A DNA stretch of 64,000 nt, taken from the NCBI RefSeq assembly GCF_004361855.1, contig NZ_SNWQ01000012.1:195044-259043 (forward strand), read 5' to 3'. The notes under the pieces are model-generated. The model ran no database searches and was not told where the DNA came from. It saw only the letters and a list, made by a program, of their open reading frames with translations. Positions 43,319-52,465 of this stretch are shown here, one piece after another. The translations under genes and the position numbers were made by a program. Position 1 is the first letter of the stretch, and the number at the start of each line of letters is the position of its first letter. The DNA comes from Kribbella caucasensis. GTDB lineage: Bacteria > Actinomycetota > Actinomycetes > Propionibacteriales > Kribbellaceae.

Positions 43319-44599
43319 GTGGCCACCATCGAGGCCGTCGGCGCCCGCGAGATCCTTGACTCGCGCGGGAACCCCACTGTCGAGGTCGAGGTTCTCCTCG
43401 ACGACGACACCGTCGCCCGGGCCGCAGTGCCGTCGGGCGCTTCCACCGGTCAGTTCGAGGCCGTCGAGCTCCGCGACGGCGACAAGTCCCGCTACGGCGG
43501 CAAGGGCGTGCAGAAGGCCGTCGAGGCGATCCTCGAGGACATCGACAAGGAGATCGTCGGCTACGACGTGCACGAGCAGCGGCTGATCGACCAGGCCCTG
43601 CTCGACCTGGACGGCACCCCGAACAAGGCCAAGCTGGGCGCGAACGCCATCCTCGGCGTCAGCCTCGCCGTCGCCAAGGCGGCCGCCGACAGCGCCGGCC
43701 TGCCGTTGTTCCGGTACGTCGGTGGCCCGAACGCGCACGTGCTCCCGGTGCCGATGATGAACATCCTCAACGGCGGCGCGCATGCGGACAGCAACGTCGA
43801 CGTGCAGGAGTTCATGATCGCCCCGATCGGCGCGGCGACGTACTCCGAGGCAGTGATGCAGGGCGCCGGTGTCTACCACGCGCTGAAGGCGGTGCTGAAG
43901 GAGCGCGGCCTGTCCACCGGTCTCGGTGACGAGGGCGGTTTCGCGCCGAACCTGGCGACCAACCGCGAGGCGCTGGACCTGATCCTGGTCGCGATCGAGA
44001 AGGCCGGCCTGCAGGCGGGCAAGGACATCGCGCTGGCCATGGACGTGGCCGCGAGCGAGTTCCACACCGACGGTGTGTACGCCTTCGAGGGCGGCAAGAA
44101 GTCGGCCGACGAGATGATCGCGTACTACGCGGACCTGGTGTCGGCGTACCCGATCGTCTCGATCGAGGACCCGCTGAACGAGGAGGACTGGGACGGCTGG
44201 AAGAACCTCAGCGCCCAGCTGGGTGACAAGATCCAGATCGTCGGCGACGACCTCTTCGTCACCAACGTGGAGCGGCTGCAGCGCGGGATCACCGAGAAGG
44301 CGGCGAACTCGCTGCTGGTCAAGGTGAACCAGATCGGTTCGCTGAGCGAGACCCTGGACGCGGTCGACCTGGCCCACCGCAACGGTTTCACCTGCATGAT
44401 GTCGCACCGGTCCGGCGAGACCGAGGACACCACGATCGCCGACCTGGCCGTCGCGACGAACTGCGGCCAGATCAAGTCCGGCGCCCCGGCCCGGTCCGAC
44501 CGGACCGCGAAGTACAACCAGTTGCTCCGGATCGAGGAGGAGCTCGACGAGGCAGCCCGGTACGCCGGTCGCTCGGCCTTCCCGCGGTTCAAGGGCTGA
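43319..44599 (+). CDS. eno: enolase
   Basis: A 426-residue glycolytic enzyme (2-phosphoglycerate to phosphoenolpyruvate). It has AREILDSRGNPTVEVEV, the Mg ligands in MDVAASEF and SIEDPLNEEDW, the lid and catalytic residues GDEGGFAPN and LLVKVNQIG, and SHRSGETEDT. GTG 43319 follows GGGAG; an ATG two bases upstream is out of frame. It begins the conserved eno-ftsB-like-DUF501-ppx run. Confidence 0.97.
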   Translation: MATIEAVGAREILDSRGNPTVEVEVLLDDDTVARAAVPSGASTGQFEAVELRDGDKSRYGGKGVQKAVEAILEDIDKEIVGYDVHEQRLIDQALLDLDGTPNKAKLGANAILGVSLAVAKAAADSAGLPLFRYVGGPNAHVLPVPMMNILNGGAHADSNVDVQEFMIAPIGAATYSEAVMQGAGVYHALKAVLKERGLSTGLGDEGGFAPNLATNREALDLILVAIEKAGLQAGKDIALAMDVAASEFHTDGVYAFEGGKKSADEMIAYYADLVSAYPIVSIEDPLNEEDWDGWKNLSAQLGDKIQIVGDDLFVTNVERLQRGITEKAANSLLVKVNQIGSLSETLDAVDLAHRNGFTCMMSHRSGETEDTTIADLAVATNCGQIKSGAPARSDRTAKYNQLLRIEEELDEAARYAGRSAFPRFKG

Positions 44600-44603
44600 C
44601 CGG

Positions 44604-45215
44604 ATGCCGTCCCGCCGGGATACCGGTGCACGTCCCGGCTCGCGTCCGTCGAGCCGGACCCAGTCGCGTCCACCGGCGCGGCGGGACGGCAACCAGCCCA
44701 AGCGACGGACCGCTGGTCCGCAGCAGCCTCGGCCGCCGCGGACCAGGGGTTCGCGCAACCTCACCGGCCGGGCCGCCGTGGTCCTGCTGGTGCTCGGCGC
44801 GTTGATCGTGTCGTATGCGCAGAGCCTGCGGGTCTGGTTCGACCAGCACCAGCAGATCAGCGCGCTGCAGCAGGAGATCCGGGACCGGGAGAAGCGGGTC
44901 GAGCAGCTGAACGACGAGATCACCCGCTGGGACGACGACGCGTACGTGCGCGCGCAGGCGCGGCAGCGGCTCGGCTGGGTGATGCCGGGCGAGGTCGGCT
45001 ACCGGGTGATCGGCGCGGACGGCAAGCCGGTCGGCGCCCCGCCCGCTCCGACGGACCCGGCCGACGCCCAGGCGGACGAACAGAAGCCGACCTGGTACAC
45101 CAAGCTCTGGGGCAGCGTCGAAGGCGCCGGCAAACCACCCACCCCGGTCCAGCCGACGCCCACCAAACCCACCCCGAAGCCGATACTCACCCCCTCGCCG
45201 AAGGCCAGCCGTTGA
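44604..45215 (+). CDS. FtsB/DivIC-type septum formation initiator
   Basis: A 203-residue cell-division protein. A basic N-terminus (about 1-50) precedes one membrane helix (about 54-73) and a coiled coil (about 80-110, QQISALQQEIRDREKRVEQL), then RAQARQRLGWVMPGE, typical of DivIC/FtsB, and a Pro/Thr/Lys tail. It works with FtsL and FtsQ. It starts 4 bp after eno and overlaps the next gene (TTGA). Confidence 0.92.
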   Translation: MPSRRDTGARPGSRPSSRTQSRPPARRDGNQPKRRTAGPQQPRPPRTRGSRNLTGRAAVVLLVLGALIVSYAQSLRVWFDQHQQISALQQEIRDREKRVEQLNDEITRWDDDAYVRAQARQRLGWVMPGEVGYRVIGADGKPVGAPPAPTDPADAQADEQKPTWYTKLWGSVEGAGKPPTPVQPTPTKPTPKPILTPSPKASR

Positions 45216-45694
45216 GCGTCAGCCCCGAAGACATCGCGGCGGTCAGTGCCCAGCTCGGCCGGACCGCCCGCGGTATCCGTTCCGTCGCGCACCGATGCAG
45301 CTGCGGCCTCCCCGACGTGGTCGAGACCGACCCGCGGCTGCCGGACGGCACCCCGTTCCCCACCACGTACTACGTGACGTGCCCGCGGCTTGCGTCGGCG
45401 ATCGGGACCCTCGAAGCCGAGGGGATGATGAAGGAAATGACCGACCGCCTCGGTACGGACGAGGAGCTCGCCAAGGCGTACCAGGCGGCGCACGAGTCCT
45501 ACCTGGCCCACCGCGAGTCGATCGAGCACGTCGAGGAGATCGCCGGCATCACCGCCGGCGGCATGCCCACCCGAGTCAAGTGCCTGCACGTCCTGGCCGG
45601 CCACTCCCTCGCCGTCGGCCCCGGCGTGAACCCCCTGGGCGACGAGGCCCTCGAAGCCCTGGACGACTGGGGCCGCCGAGGTCCGTGTGTCTGA
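45212..45694 (+). CDS. DUF501 protein
   Basis: A 160-residue protein of unknown function, conserved in this place in actinobacteria. It carries VAHRCSCGLPDVVETDPRLPDGTPFPT, a Cys pair CSC and later CP and VKCLHVLAGHSLAVG, suggesting a metal site. The start TTG 45212 overlaps the preceding stop, and the end overlaps ppx by 8 nt. Confidence 0.9.
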   Translation: MSVSPEDIAAVSAQLGRTARGIRSVAHRCSCGLPDVVETDPRLPDGTPFPTTYYVTCPRLASAIGTLEAEGMMKEMTDRLGTDEELAKAYQAAHESYLAHRESIEHVEEIAGITAGGMPTRVKCLHVLAGHSLAVGPGVNPLGDEALEALDDWGRRGPCV

Positions 45695-46604
45695 GCGCGT
45701 TGCCGCAGTGGATTGTGGGACCAACTCGATCCGCCTGCTGATTGCGGACGTTGATGCCGGCGGGCTGAGCGAGGTCGACCGGCGGATGACGATCGTGCGG
45801 CTCGGGCAAGGGGTCGACAAGAGCGGTGCCTTCGCGGCTGAGGCGTTGGAGCGGGTCTTCAAAGCTTCAGATGACTTTGCCGCGGTGATTTCGCAGGCTG
45901 GCGCTACCCGGGTGCGGTTTGTGGCGACGTCGGCGGCTCGGGATGTGAGCAACCGGGACGAGTTCTTCGCCGGGATCCGGGCCAGGTTCGGCGTCGAGCC
46001 GGACATCATCTCGGGCGACGAGGAGGCCGCGCTCAGTTTCGTAGGAGCGACGGCCGGCCTCGAGGCGATGGACGTCCCGGCGCCGTACCTCGTCGCGGAT
46101 ATCGGCGGCGGGTCGACCGAGCTGGTGCTGGGGGACAAGTCCGGAGTGCTCAGGGCCGAGTCGCTCGACATGGGTTCCGTCCGGATGACCGAGCGGCACC
46201 TGCACACCGACCCCGCGACGACCGACGAGTGGGCTGCCGCGATCAAGGACATCGACGCCTTGCTCGACAACACATCCGTCCCGCTGACCGAGGCCCGCAC
46301 GCTGATCGGCGTTGCCGGGACCGTGACGACTGTGGCTGCGGTCGCGCTCGGTCTCACGGAGTACGACCGGGCCGTCGTCCACCACGCGCGCATCGCGGGA
46401 CCAGTACTGCGCGAGACCACCTCGTGGCTGATGGGATCCACACGCGCCGAGCGGGCCGCAGTACCGGTGATCCATCCGGGACGCGTGGACGTGATCGGCG
46501 CCGGCGCGCTGATCCTGCAGCGGCTGTACGACCGGCTCGGTGTGGACGAGGTGCTCACGTCCGAGCACGACATCCTCGACGGGGTCGCACTATCCCTAGC
46601 GTGA
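45687..46604 (+). CDS. ppx: Ppx/GppA exopolyphosphatase-family protein
   Basis: A 305-residue protein of the acetate-kinase-like ATPase fold. It has VDCGTNSIRLLIADV (phosphate 1 loop), ATSAARDVSNRDEF, SGDEEAALSF and the DIGGGSTEL loop. It hydrolyses polyphosphate or pppGpp; the short length is typical of actinobacterial Ppx1/Ppx2. GTG start 45687. Its convergent neighbour is 188 bp away; that gap holds nothing clear. Confidence 0.94.
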   Translation: MSERVAAVDCGTNSIRLLIADVDAGGLSEVDRRMTIVRLGQGVDKSGAFAAEALERVFKASDDFAAVISQAGATRVRFVATSAARDVSNRDEFFAGIRARFGVEPDIISGDEEAALSFVGATAGLEAMDVPAPYLVADIGGGSTELVLGDKSGVLRAESLDMGSVRMTERHLHTDPATTDEWAAAIKDIDALLDNTSVPLTEARTLIGVAGTVTTVAAVALGLTEYDRAVVHHARIAGPVLRETTSWLMGSTRAERAAVPVIHPGRVDVIGAGALILQRLYDRLGVDEVLTSEHDILDGVALSLA

Positions 46605-46792
46605 GGCGCGGACGCCTTCCTCGATCGATGGCGGTGCGCCACGAGCTTTCCAGCGGATTCGGGGAGGGAAATGTGCGGCTCCGAGCCAAGAACCCACCCC
46701 CGGTCGCGGCGAAAACCCTCCCCGGTCTGCCCGACGGTGTGCCCGGTCCGGTGGGACTCGCCACCACCCTCGCCTGGCGGTTACGGCCGGGG

Positions 46793-47266
46793 CTATGCGT
46801 CGCTTCTCGCCGGGGTGATCGCGAAGTCGTGGCTGACCTGGACGAGCTGCCAGATGATCTCCAGCTCGTCCGGGTCGCGCGGCCCGAACAGCATCACCAA
46901 CGTGGTCGGCCGGAGCCCGTCCCGCGCGACCGGGTGCAACTCGCCCCATCCCTTCTCGATCACCTCCGCGACCACGTCGTACGGAAGGCACGCGTGCAGA
47001 CTCCCGTCGGCCGGACCGTGGAGGTGTGCGAACTCCGTGCCGATCAGGAACCGCTCTGCTCCCGGCCGGGCCGATTCGGGTCGCAGGTGCAGCGCGCGTG
47101 TGTCGGCGAACGAGATCCCGCTAGGTCCCGTGGTGATGTCGCTCAGCGAACTCATCCGCCGCCAGAGCTCCTCCTGTAACTCGACCGGCGCGTTCTGGTC
47201 GAGCTGCTGATGCGGAATGGCCGGCCCCGTCCGTGGCGGCGGTCCGGATCGTGGTGAAAGCTTCAT
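46793..47266 (-). CDS. luciferase-like / DUF5519 protein
   Basis: A 157-residue protein with a DUF5519-type (luciferase domain) pattern: FADTRALHL, EFAHLHGPADGSLHACLP and GWGELHPVARDG. His-rich turns AHLHGP and GELHP are the family markers, and its biochemical role is unknown. It is divergent from the HxlR gene with 52 bp between, and a palindrome (47278-47294) lies in the shared promoter, so it is the likely HxlR target. Confidence 0.82.
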   Translation of the reverse strand: MKLSPRSGPPPRTGPAIPHQQLDQNAPVELQEELWRRMSSLSDITTGPSGISFADTRALHLRPESARPGAERFLIGTEFAHLHGPADGSLHACLPYDVVAEVIEKGWGELHPVARDGLRPTTLVMLFGPRDPDELEIIWQLVQVSHDFAITPARSDA

Positions 47267-47277
47267 GATTCGACGTT

Positions 47278-47294
47278 ACTATCCTGGGGATAGT
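47278..47294. promoter_or_regulatory. palindrome in HxlR/DUF5519 divergent promoter
   Basis: ACTATCC and GGATAGT flank TGG in the short intergenic region. It is a candidate HxlR operator. Confidence 0.55.
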
Positions 47295-47318
47295 GGTTAC
47301 CAAGCAGAAAGTAGCGCG

Positions 47319-47663
47319 ATGCCCGAGGATCCCTGCCCGATCGGCCCGGTCGTCGATGTGGTCTTCGGTCGCTGGACAACGCATGTGCTGTGGGTGCTGA
47401 CGAACGACGGGCGGATGCGGTTCACCGAACTCCAGCAGCGGCTGCCGATGATCAGTCCGAAGGTGCTCACCCAGCGGCTCCGCCAACTCGAACGCGACGG
47501 CCTGGTCGAGCGCAGCTACTTCCCGGAGATGCCGCCCAGAGTCGAGTACGAGACGACCGAACTCGGCCGCACCCTGTCCCCGGTCTTCCAGACCCTCGCC
47601 GCTTGGTCGGACCGTCACCTCGACCAGATCGCCGCTGCCCGCCAGCGCTATGACGGGCCGTAG
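47319..47663 (+). CDS. HxlR family transcriptional regulator
   Basis: A 114-residue winged helix regulator. The family signature is CPIGPVVDVVFGRWTTHVLW with Cys6 and RMRFTELQQRLPMISPKVLTQRLR for the DNA-reading helices, and YETTELGRTLSPVFQTLAAW at the end. The Cys often senses electrophiles or oxidants. ATG 47319 is chosen; an open frame upstream to ATG 47265 would cross the operator. It ends 9 bp before udg. Confidence 0.9.
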   Translation: MPEDPCPIGPVVDVVFGRWTTHVLWVLTNDGRMRFTELQQRLPMISPKVLTQRLRQLERDGLVERSYFPEMPPRVEYETTELGRTLSPVFQTLAAWSDRHLDQIAAARQRYDGP

Positions 47664-47672
47664 TCTGACCAC

Positions 47673-48569
47673 ATGCGACTGCCGCATCCGTTGACGGGCG
47701 AGCTGTTCGACAGCCCGGTGCCGCCGGGCTCAGGCTGGCCCGAGGATCCGGCTGTACGACGTACTCCGGTGGCCCGGGACGCCGACGAGGTCGTGAAACT
47801 GGCGAGGGTCGGCGAGCTGGCGACGACCGGTGAGCTGTCGAGGCCGAGTGGGCTGGGCCGGACGGATGAACTGGCTGAGCTTGATGCGCGGGTTTCGGTG
47901 TGCCGGGCTTGCGATCGCTTGGTGGAGTGGCGCGAGGAAGTTGCCGTGGGCAAGCGGAAGGCGTTCGCGGACCAGCCGTACTGGGGCCGGCCGATCGCCG
48001 GCTGGGGTGCGGCCGAACCGCGCGTGCTGATCGCCGGTCTCGCGCCGGCCGCGCACGGCGGGAACCGGACCGGCCGGGTGTTCACCGGCGACCGCTCGGG
48101 CGACTGGCTGTTTGCCTCCCTGTACCGCGTCGGCCTCGCGAACAAGCCGACCAGCGAGCACGCCGGCGACGGACTCCGCCTCCTCGGCGCCCGGATGATC
48201 GCCGCCGTCCGCTGCGCGCCGCCCGCGAACGCCCCGACCCCGGCCGAGCGCGACACCTGCGCACCGTGGTTCCGGGCCGAGCTGGAACTCGTCCTCCCGA
48301 CCACCCGGGCGATCGTCTGCCTCGGCAAGTTCGGCTTCGACGTCCTGCTCAACGCGCTGCCGGCGGTAGGCGTCGCAGTACCCAAACCCCGCCCGAAGTT
48401 CGGTCACGCGCTGGAGTACCGGCTGACCAGCCCGTACGGCGAACTGACGGTCCTCGGCTGCTTCCATCCGAGCCAGCAGAACACCTTCACCGGCAAGCTG
48501 ACCGAGCCGATGCTGGACGCCGTCCTGGCCCGCGCGAAGTCCCTCGGAGGAGTGAAGTCCGGTGGTTGA
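47673..48569 (+). CDS. uracil-DNA glycosylase, family 5 (UdgB)
   Basis: A 298-residue base-excision enzyme. It has a Cys pair VCRACDRL, the GLAPAAHGGNRTGRVFTGDRSG active-site loop, CAPP and CAPW (Fe-S cysteines), and CFHPSQQNTFTGKL. The loop GLAPA lacks the Asp or Asn of families 1 and 4, as is usual for family 5. It removes uracil and hypoxanthine. It has a longer N-terminus (about 75 residues) than many homologues. Confidence 0.93.
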   Translation: MRLPHPLTGELFDSPVPPGSGWPEDPAVRRTPVARDADEVVKLARVGELATTGELSRPSGLGRTDELAELDARVSVCRACDRLVEWREEVAVGKRKAFADQPYWGRPIAGWGAAEPRVLIAGLAPAAHGGNRTGRVFTGDRSGDWLFASLYRVGLANKPTSEHAGDGLRLLGARMIAAVRCAPPANAPTPAERDTCAPWFRAELELVLPTTRAIVCLGKFGFDVLLNALPAVGVAVPKPRPKFGHALEYRLTSPYGELTVLGCFHPSQQNTFTGKLTEPMLDAVLARAKSLGGVKSGG

Positions 48570-48660
48570 GATCACTCCCCAGAGTGTTTGTGAAAGTTTT
48601 CACGAGCTTGTAACCTGAAGTAGACATGAAGTCGGAGACCACTCAGGGAGAGTGAACCGC

Positions 48661-49971
48661 ATGACAGCCCAGGTACCGCACATCCTCGTAGTCGGTGGCG
48701 GTTACGTAGGGATGTACACCGCCTATGGCCTGCGCAAGGCCGCCCGCCGGGGCCGGATCCGCGTGACCGTGGTCGACCCCCGGTCGGTGATGACGTACCA
48801 GCCGTTCCTGCCCGAGGCGGCGGCCGGCTCGGTGGAGCCGCGGCACGTGGTGGTGCCGCTGCGCAAGACGCTGAAGGGCTGCCGGGTGGTGACCGGCCGG
48901 GTGACCGCGATCGACCACGCGCACAAGGTGGCGAAGGTGATGCCCGAGGAGGGGCCGGAGTACGAGCTGGCCTATGACCAGATCGTGGTCGCGCTCGGCT
49001 CGATCGCCCGGACGCTGCCGATCCCGGGGCTGGCCGAGGAGGCGATCGGGTTCAAGAACGTCGAGGAAGCCATTGCCCTGCGCAACAAGGTGCTGGACCG
49101 GCTGGACGTCGCCTCGTCCCAGCCCGACCCGGCGCTGCGCAAGTCCGCGCTGACCTTCGTCTTCGTCGGCGGCGGGTACGCCGGGGTGGAGGCGTTCGCC
49201 GAGCTCGAGGACATGGCCCGCTACGCCACCCGGTACTACGACAACATCAAGCCCGAGGACATGCGCTGGGTCCTGGTCGAGGCGACCAATCGGATCCTGC
49301 CCGAGGTCGGCCCCGAGCTGGGGCAGTACACCGTCGAGCAGCTCCGCAAGCGCAACATGGACATCAAGCTGGAGACCCGGCTGGAGTCCTGCGAGAAGGG
49401 CCGCGTGGTGCTCAGCGACGGCGAGGAGTTCGACGCCGACACCATCGTCTGGACGGCCGGCGTGAAGGCCAACCCGGCGCTGGCGCAGACCGACTTCCCG
49501 CTGGACGAGAAGGGCCGGATCAAGTGCCTGCCGAACCTGCGGATCGAGGGTCTCGACGACGCCTGGTCCGCCGGTGACAACGCGGCCGTGCCCGACCTCA
49601 CCGCCGAGGACCCCGGCGTCTTCACCGCGCCGAACGCGCAGCACGCGGTCCGTCAGGCCCACCGCCTCGCCGCGAACATCCTCCGGGTGGTCGACGGCCA
49701 GGAACCGCAGGACTACAAGCACAAGTACGTCGGCTCGGTGGCCAGCCTCGGCCTGCACAAGGGCGTCGCCCAGCTGTACGGCGTGAAGCTGAAGGGCTGG
49801 CCGGCCTGGTTCCTGCACCGCACGTACCACGTGTCCCGGGTCCCCACCTTCAACCGCAAGGCCCGGGTCGTCCTCGACTGGACCCTCGCGCTGTTCTTCC
49901 GCCGCGAGGTCACCAGCCTCGGCAGCCTCCAGATGCCCAACGAGGAGTTCCGCCGCGCGACCAGCTCCTGA
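48661..49971 (+). CDS. ndh: type II NADH:quinone oxidoreductase
   Basis: A 436-residue non-proton-pumping NADH dehydrogenase on the inner side of the membrane. The FAD site is ILVVGGGYVGMYTA near the start, the NADH site is TFVFVGGGYAGVEAFAEL (about 165-182), and the second FAD segment is GLDDAWSAGDNAAVPD. ATG 48661 is preferred over the GTG at 48652 because of spacing from AGGGAG. A strong terminator follows. Confidence 0.95.
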   Translation: MTAQVPHILVVGGGYVGMYTAYGLRKAARRGRIRVTVVDPRSVMTYQPFLPEAAAGSVEPRHVVVPLRKTLKGCRVVTGRVTAIDHAHKVAKVMPEEGPEYELAYDQIVVALGSIARTLPIPGLAEEAIGFKNVEEAIALRNKVLDRLDVASSQPDPALRKSALTFVFVGGGYAGVEAFAELEDMARYATRYYDNIKPEDMRWVLVEATNRILPEVGPELGQYTVEQLRKRNMDIKLETRLESCEKGRVVLSDGEEFDADTIVWTAGVKANPALAQTDFPLDEKGRIKCLPNLRIEGLDDAWSAGDNAAVPDLTAEDPGVFTAPNAQHAVRQAHRLAANILRVVDGQEPQDYKHKYVGSVASLGLHKGVAQLYGVKLKGWPAWFLHRTYHVSRVPTFNRKARVVLDWTLALFFRREVTSLGSLQMPNEEFRRATSS

Positions 49972-49978
49972 CGACACG

Positions 49979-50026
49979 TTGCGTCCGAAGAACCGAGGGT
50001 CATAGCGCTCGGTTCTTCGGACGCAA
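49979..50026. terminator. bidirectional terminator between ndh and the GH92 gene
   Basis: A perfect 19-bp stem, arms 49979-49997 and 50008-50026 (starting TTGCGTCCGAAG), has a 10-nt loop, between convergent genes. This is the longest perfect stem of its kind in the window. Confidence 0.85.
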
Positions 50027-50031
50027 GCGTC

Positions 50032-52401
50032 TTAGCGGTCGACGGGTAGGGTGCCCCAGGTGGACGGGGTTGCGGCGAGGGTGGTGGTGATGTGGCCGCC
50101 GTGGGTGAGGAAGGACTCGGGGAGCCAGGATTCGGTGCGGGGCTTGCCGTTGAGGGTCAGCGATTGCACGTACTGGTTGGTGTCCGAGGTCTCGGGCGCC
50201 TCCACCGTGAGCCGTACGCCGTTGCTCCGCTTGAGCTCGACCTTCGGGAACAGGGGACTGCCGACCAGGAGTTCCGCCCGGCCCGGAGTCTGCGGGAACA
50301 GGCCGATCGCGGCGAACACGTACCAGGCCGACAATGTGCCGAGATCGTCGTTCCCGGGCAGGCCCGACGGTCCCACGCCGTACACGGTGTCGACGATCTC
50401 GCGGGTCGTGGCCTGCGTCTTCCAGGGTTGGCCGAGTCCGTTGTAGAGCCACGGTGCGTGCAGGCCGGGCTCGTTCGTCGGGTCGTACCGGAGTGCGCTG
50501 CCGCCGCGGACCGCCCAGTTGCCGTTCTCGTCATGGAAGAACGCGTCCAGCCGCTGTACTGCGGTACCGTTCATCGCTGCGGCGAGTCCGGAGACGTCCT
50601 GCGGAACCATCCACGTGTACGTCGCGCTCGATCCCTGCGCGAACCCGTCACCGGTCGACGGGGTGAACCCGGGGAGCCAGGTCCCGTCCGCCTTCTTCGC
50701 CCGCTGGTATCCGATGGCCGGGTCGAACGTGTTCTTCCACCAGGTGCCGCGGTCCTTCAGTGTCACCGCGTCCTCGGTCTTGCCCAGCCGCTGCGCCCAT
50801 TGACCCAGCGAGAAGTCGGCGAGGGAGTTCTCCAGCGTCTCGGCGGCGCCACCCCAGCAGTGGCAGGCGTCCTGCGGCGCGTAGTGCTTGGCCAGGTACG
50901 TGTTCAGGGCCGGCCGTTGCCCAGTGCATTGCCCCGGGCAACCACCGTCGTTCTCCGCGTCCGCGTTCTGTACGGTTGCCTGGTGCAACAGTGACTCGTA
51001 GGCGTTGGCCGCGTCGAAGTTCTTCACGCCCATCGCCGCGAAGGTCGCCAGCGTCGGCGCCGCCGGGTCGCCGGTCATCACGTGCGTCGGCCCGTTGTTG
51101 TGCAGCCAGCGATCCCAGATCCCGTTGTTCTGCTGGGCGAACTGGTACATCGACTGGGCGAAGTCACCGGCGATATCGGGCTTCAGGAGCGCCAGCAGCT
51201 GGATGTGCGCGCGGTACTGGTCCCAGCCGGAGAAGGTCCCGTACTGCGCTCGCTGGCCGGGCGCGAGCCGGTGGATCTGACGGTCGCTGCCCAGATACCG
51301 TCCGTCGACGTCGTTGAAGATGTTCGGCTGCAGGTACGAGTGGTAGAGCGCGGTGTAGAAGGTGGTCCGCTGGGCGTCGGTGCCGCCGGTGATCCGGACG
51401 GCCTTGAGTTCGTTGCGCCAGTGCCGGTAGCCGTCGGCGGCGATCCGGTCGACTGTCGCCTCCGGCCGAACCTCCGTCGCCAGGTTCTGTTCGGCGCCGG
51501 CCAGGCTCACGTACGAGATGCCGATCCGCATCCGCACCTTCGCGCCGGGCTGGAAAGTCACGTACCCACCGGATCCCTTGCCGGCCCGGTCGGCGCCGGT
51601 CGCGTAACCCTCGCCGCCCGTGGTGTGGGTGCTGCCCGGAGTGAGGGCCGCGTCCTTCCAGGTGCCGTTGGCAACGATCGGCTGGTCGAAGGAAGCGGTG
51701 AAGTGCAGCCGGTAGTACGTCTTGCGGTTGTTGATCCCGCCGTTGGCCCGGCGGCCGCAGAACGCGCCGGTCAGTACCGATCCGGTCACCTTGCGGCCGG
51801 CCGCGTCGATGGTGATCTCGGCGTCCTCGCTGCCGTTGAGCGAGTTCGAGGTCCGGAACAACAGGTTCGCCGCTTGGTCTTTCGGGAAGCTGAACTCGCC
51901 GACACCGGCTCGGGTGGTGACCGCGAGATCGGTCTTCACGCCGTTGTCCAGGGCCACCGTGTACCGGCCGGGTTTGGCCTGCTCGTTCGCGTGGCTGAAG
52001 TTGCTCGCGTACTTCGCGTCGGTGGTGTCTGCGGTCGGCGAGGAGTCCACCGTCCCGGCGTACGGCATGATCGGGATGTCGCCGGCCGCGCCCGGGTTAC
52101 AGCCGGCCCCGTTGACGTGGGTGAGGCTGAATCCGCGGACCCGCGTCACGTCGTACTGGTAGCCGTTCGCCGCACCGGTGCTGGTCTGGTCGCCGCGGGT
52201 GCTGGTCGGGCTCCAGGAGATCATCCCGAACGGCCGGACCGCGCCGGGCCAGGTGTTGCCGTCGCGGGCGGACCCGATCAGCGGGTCGACGAACGCGGCA
52301 GGATCCGCTTCGGCAACGGACTCGGCGGGATCCGTTTCGGCCTGGGCCGGTACGGATGGGAGCAGTAGAGCAACGCTGAGGGCAGCGGCGAGGATGCGCA
52401 T
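50032..52401 (-). CDS. secreted GH92 alpha-1,2-mannosidase
   Basis: A 789-residue exo-mannosidase of glycoside hydrolase family 92. A signal peptide (about 1-21, AQA) is followed by VDPLIGSARDGNTWPGAVRPFGM, an N-terminal beta-sandwich and an (alpha/alpha)6 barrel with FSGWDQYRAHIQLLAL, GCPGQCTGQRP, the Ca/catalytic segment PGNDDLGTLSAWYVFAA and IGLFPQTPG. It releases mannose from N-glycan or fungal wall glycans outside the cell. It stands alone; no GH neighbour is seen. Confidence 0.95.
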   Translation of the reverse strand: MRILAAALSVALLLPSVPAQAETDPAESVAEADPAAFVDPLIGSARDGNTWPGAVRPFGMISWSPTSTRGDQTSTGAANGYQYDVTRVRGFSLTHVNGAGCNPGAAGDIPIMPYAGTVDSSPTADTTDAKYASNFSHANEQAKPGRYTVALDNGVKTDLAVTTRAGVGEFSFPKDQAANLLFRTSNSLNGSEDAEITIDAAGRKVTGSVLTGAFCGRRANGGINNRKTYYRLHFTASFDQPIVANGTWKDAALTPGSTHTTGGEGYATGADRAGKGSGGYVTFQPGAKVRMRIGISYVSLAGAEQNLATEVRPEATVDRIAADGYRHWRNELKAVRITGGTDAQRTTFYTALYHSYLQPNIFNDVDGRYLGSDRQIHRLAPGQRAQYGTFSGWDQYRAHIQLLALLKPDIAGDFAQSMYQFAQQNNGIWDRWLHNNGPTHVMTGDPAAPTLATFAAMGVKNFDAANAYESLLHQATVQNADAENDGGCPGQCTGQRPALNTYLAKHYAPQDACHCWGGAAETLENSLADFSLGQWAQRLGKTEDAVTLKDRGTWWKNTFDPAIGYQRAKKADGTWLPGFTPSTGDGFAQGSSATYTWMVPQDVSGLAAAMNGTAVQRLDAFFHDENGNWAVRGGSALRYDPTNEPGLHAPWLYNGLGQPWKTQATTREIVDTVYGVGPSGLPGNDDLGTLSAWYVFAAIGLFPQTPGRAELLVGSPLFPKVELKRSNGVRLTVEAPETSDTNQYVQSLTLNGKPRTESWLPESFLTHGGHITTTLAATPSTWGTLPVDR

Positions 52402-52465
52402 GGAGGGGCCTTCCGTGGGCGGCCGGACTCCGGCACGCTAATCCGGGATGGTGACGTGCCGGTGA

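Noticed and set aside
43295..44923. 542-codon open frame opposite eno
   Set aside because: Antisense to eno; composition is Arg/Val/Gly/Asp-rich without domain patterns.
46605..46792. possible gene or terminator between ppx and the DUF5519 gene
   Set aside because: Open frames on both strands are Arg/Pro-rich shadows and no perfect stem with a T-run was found.
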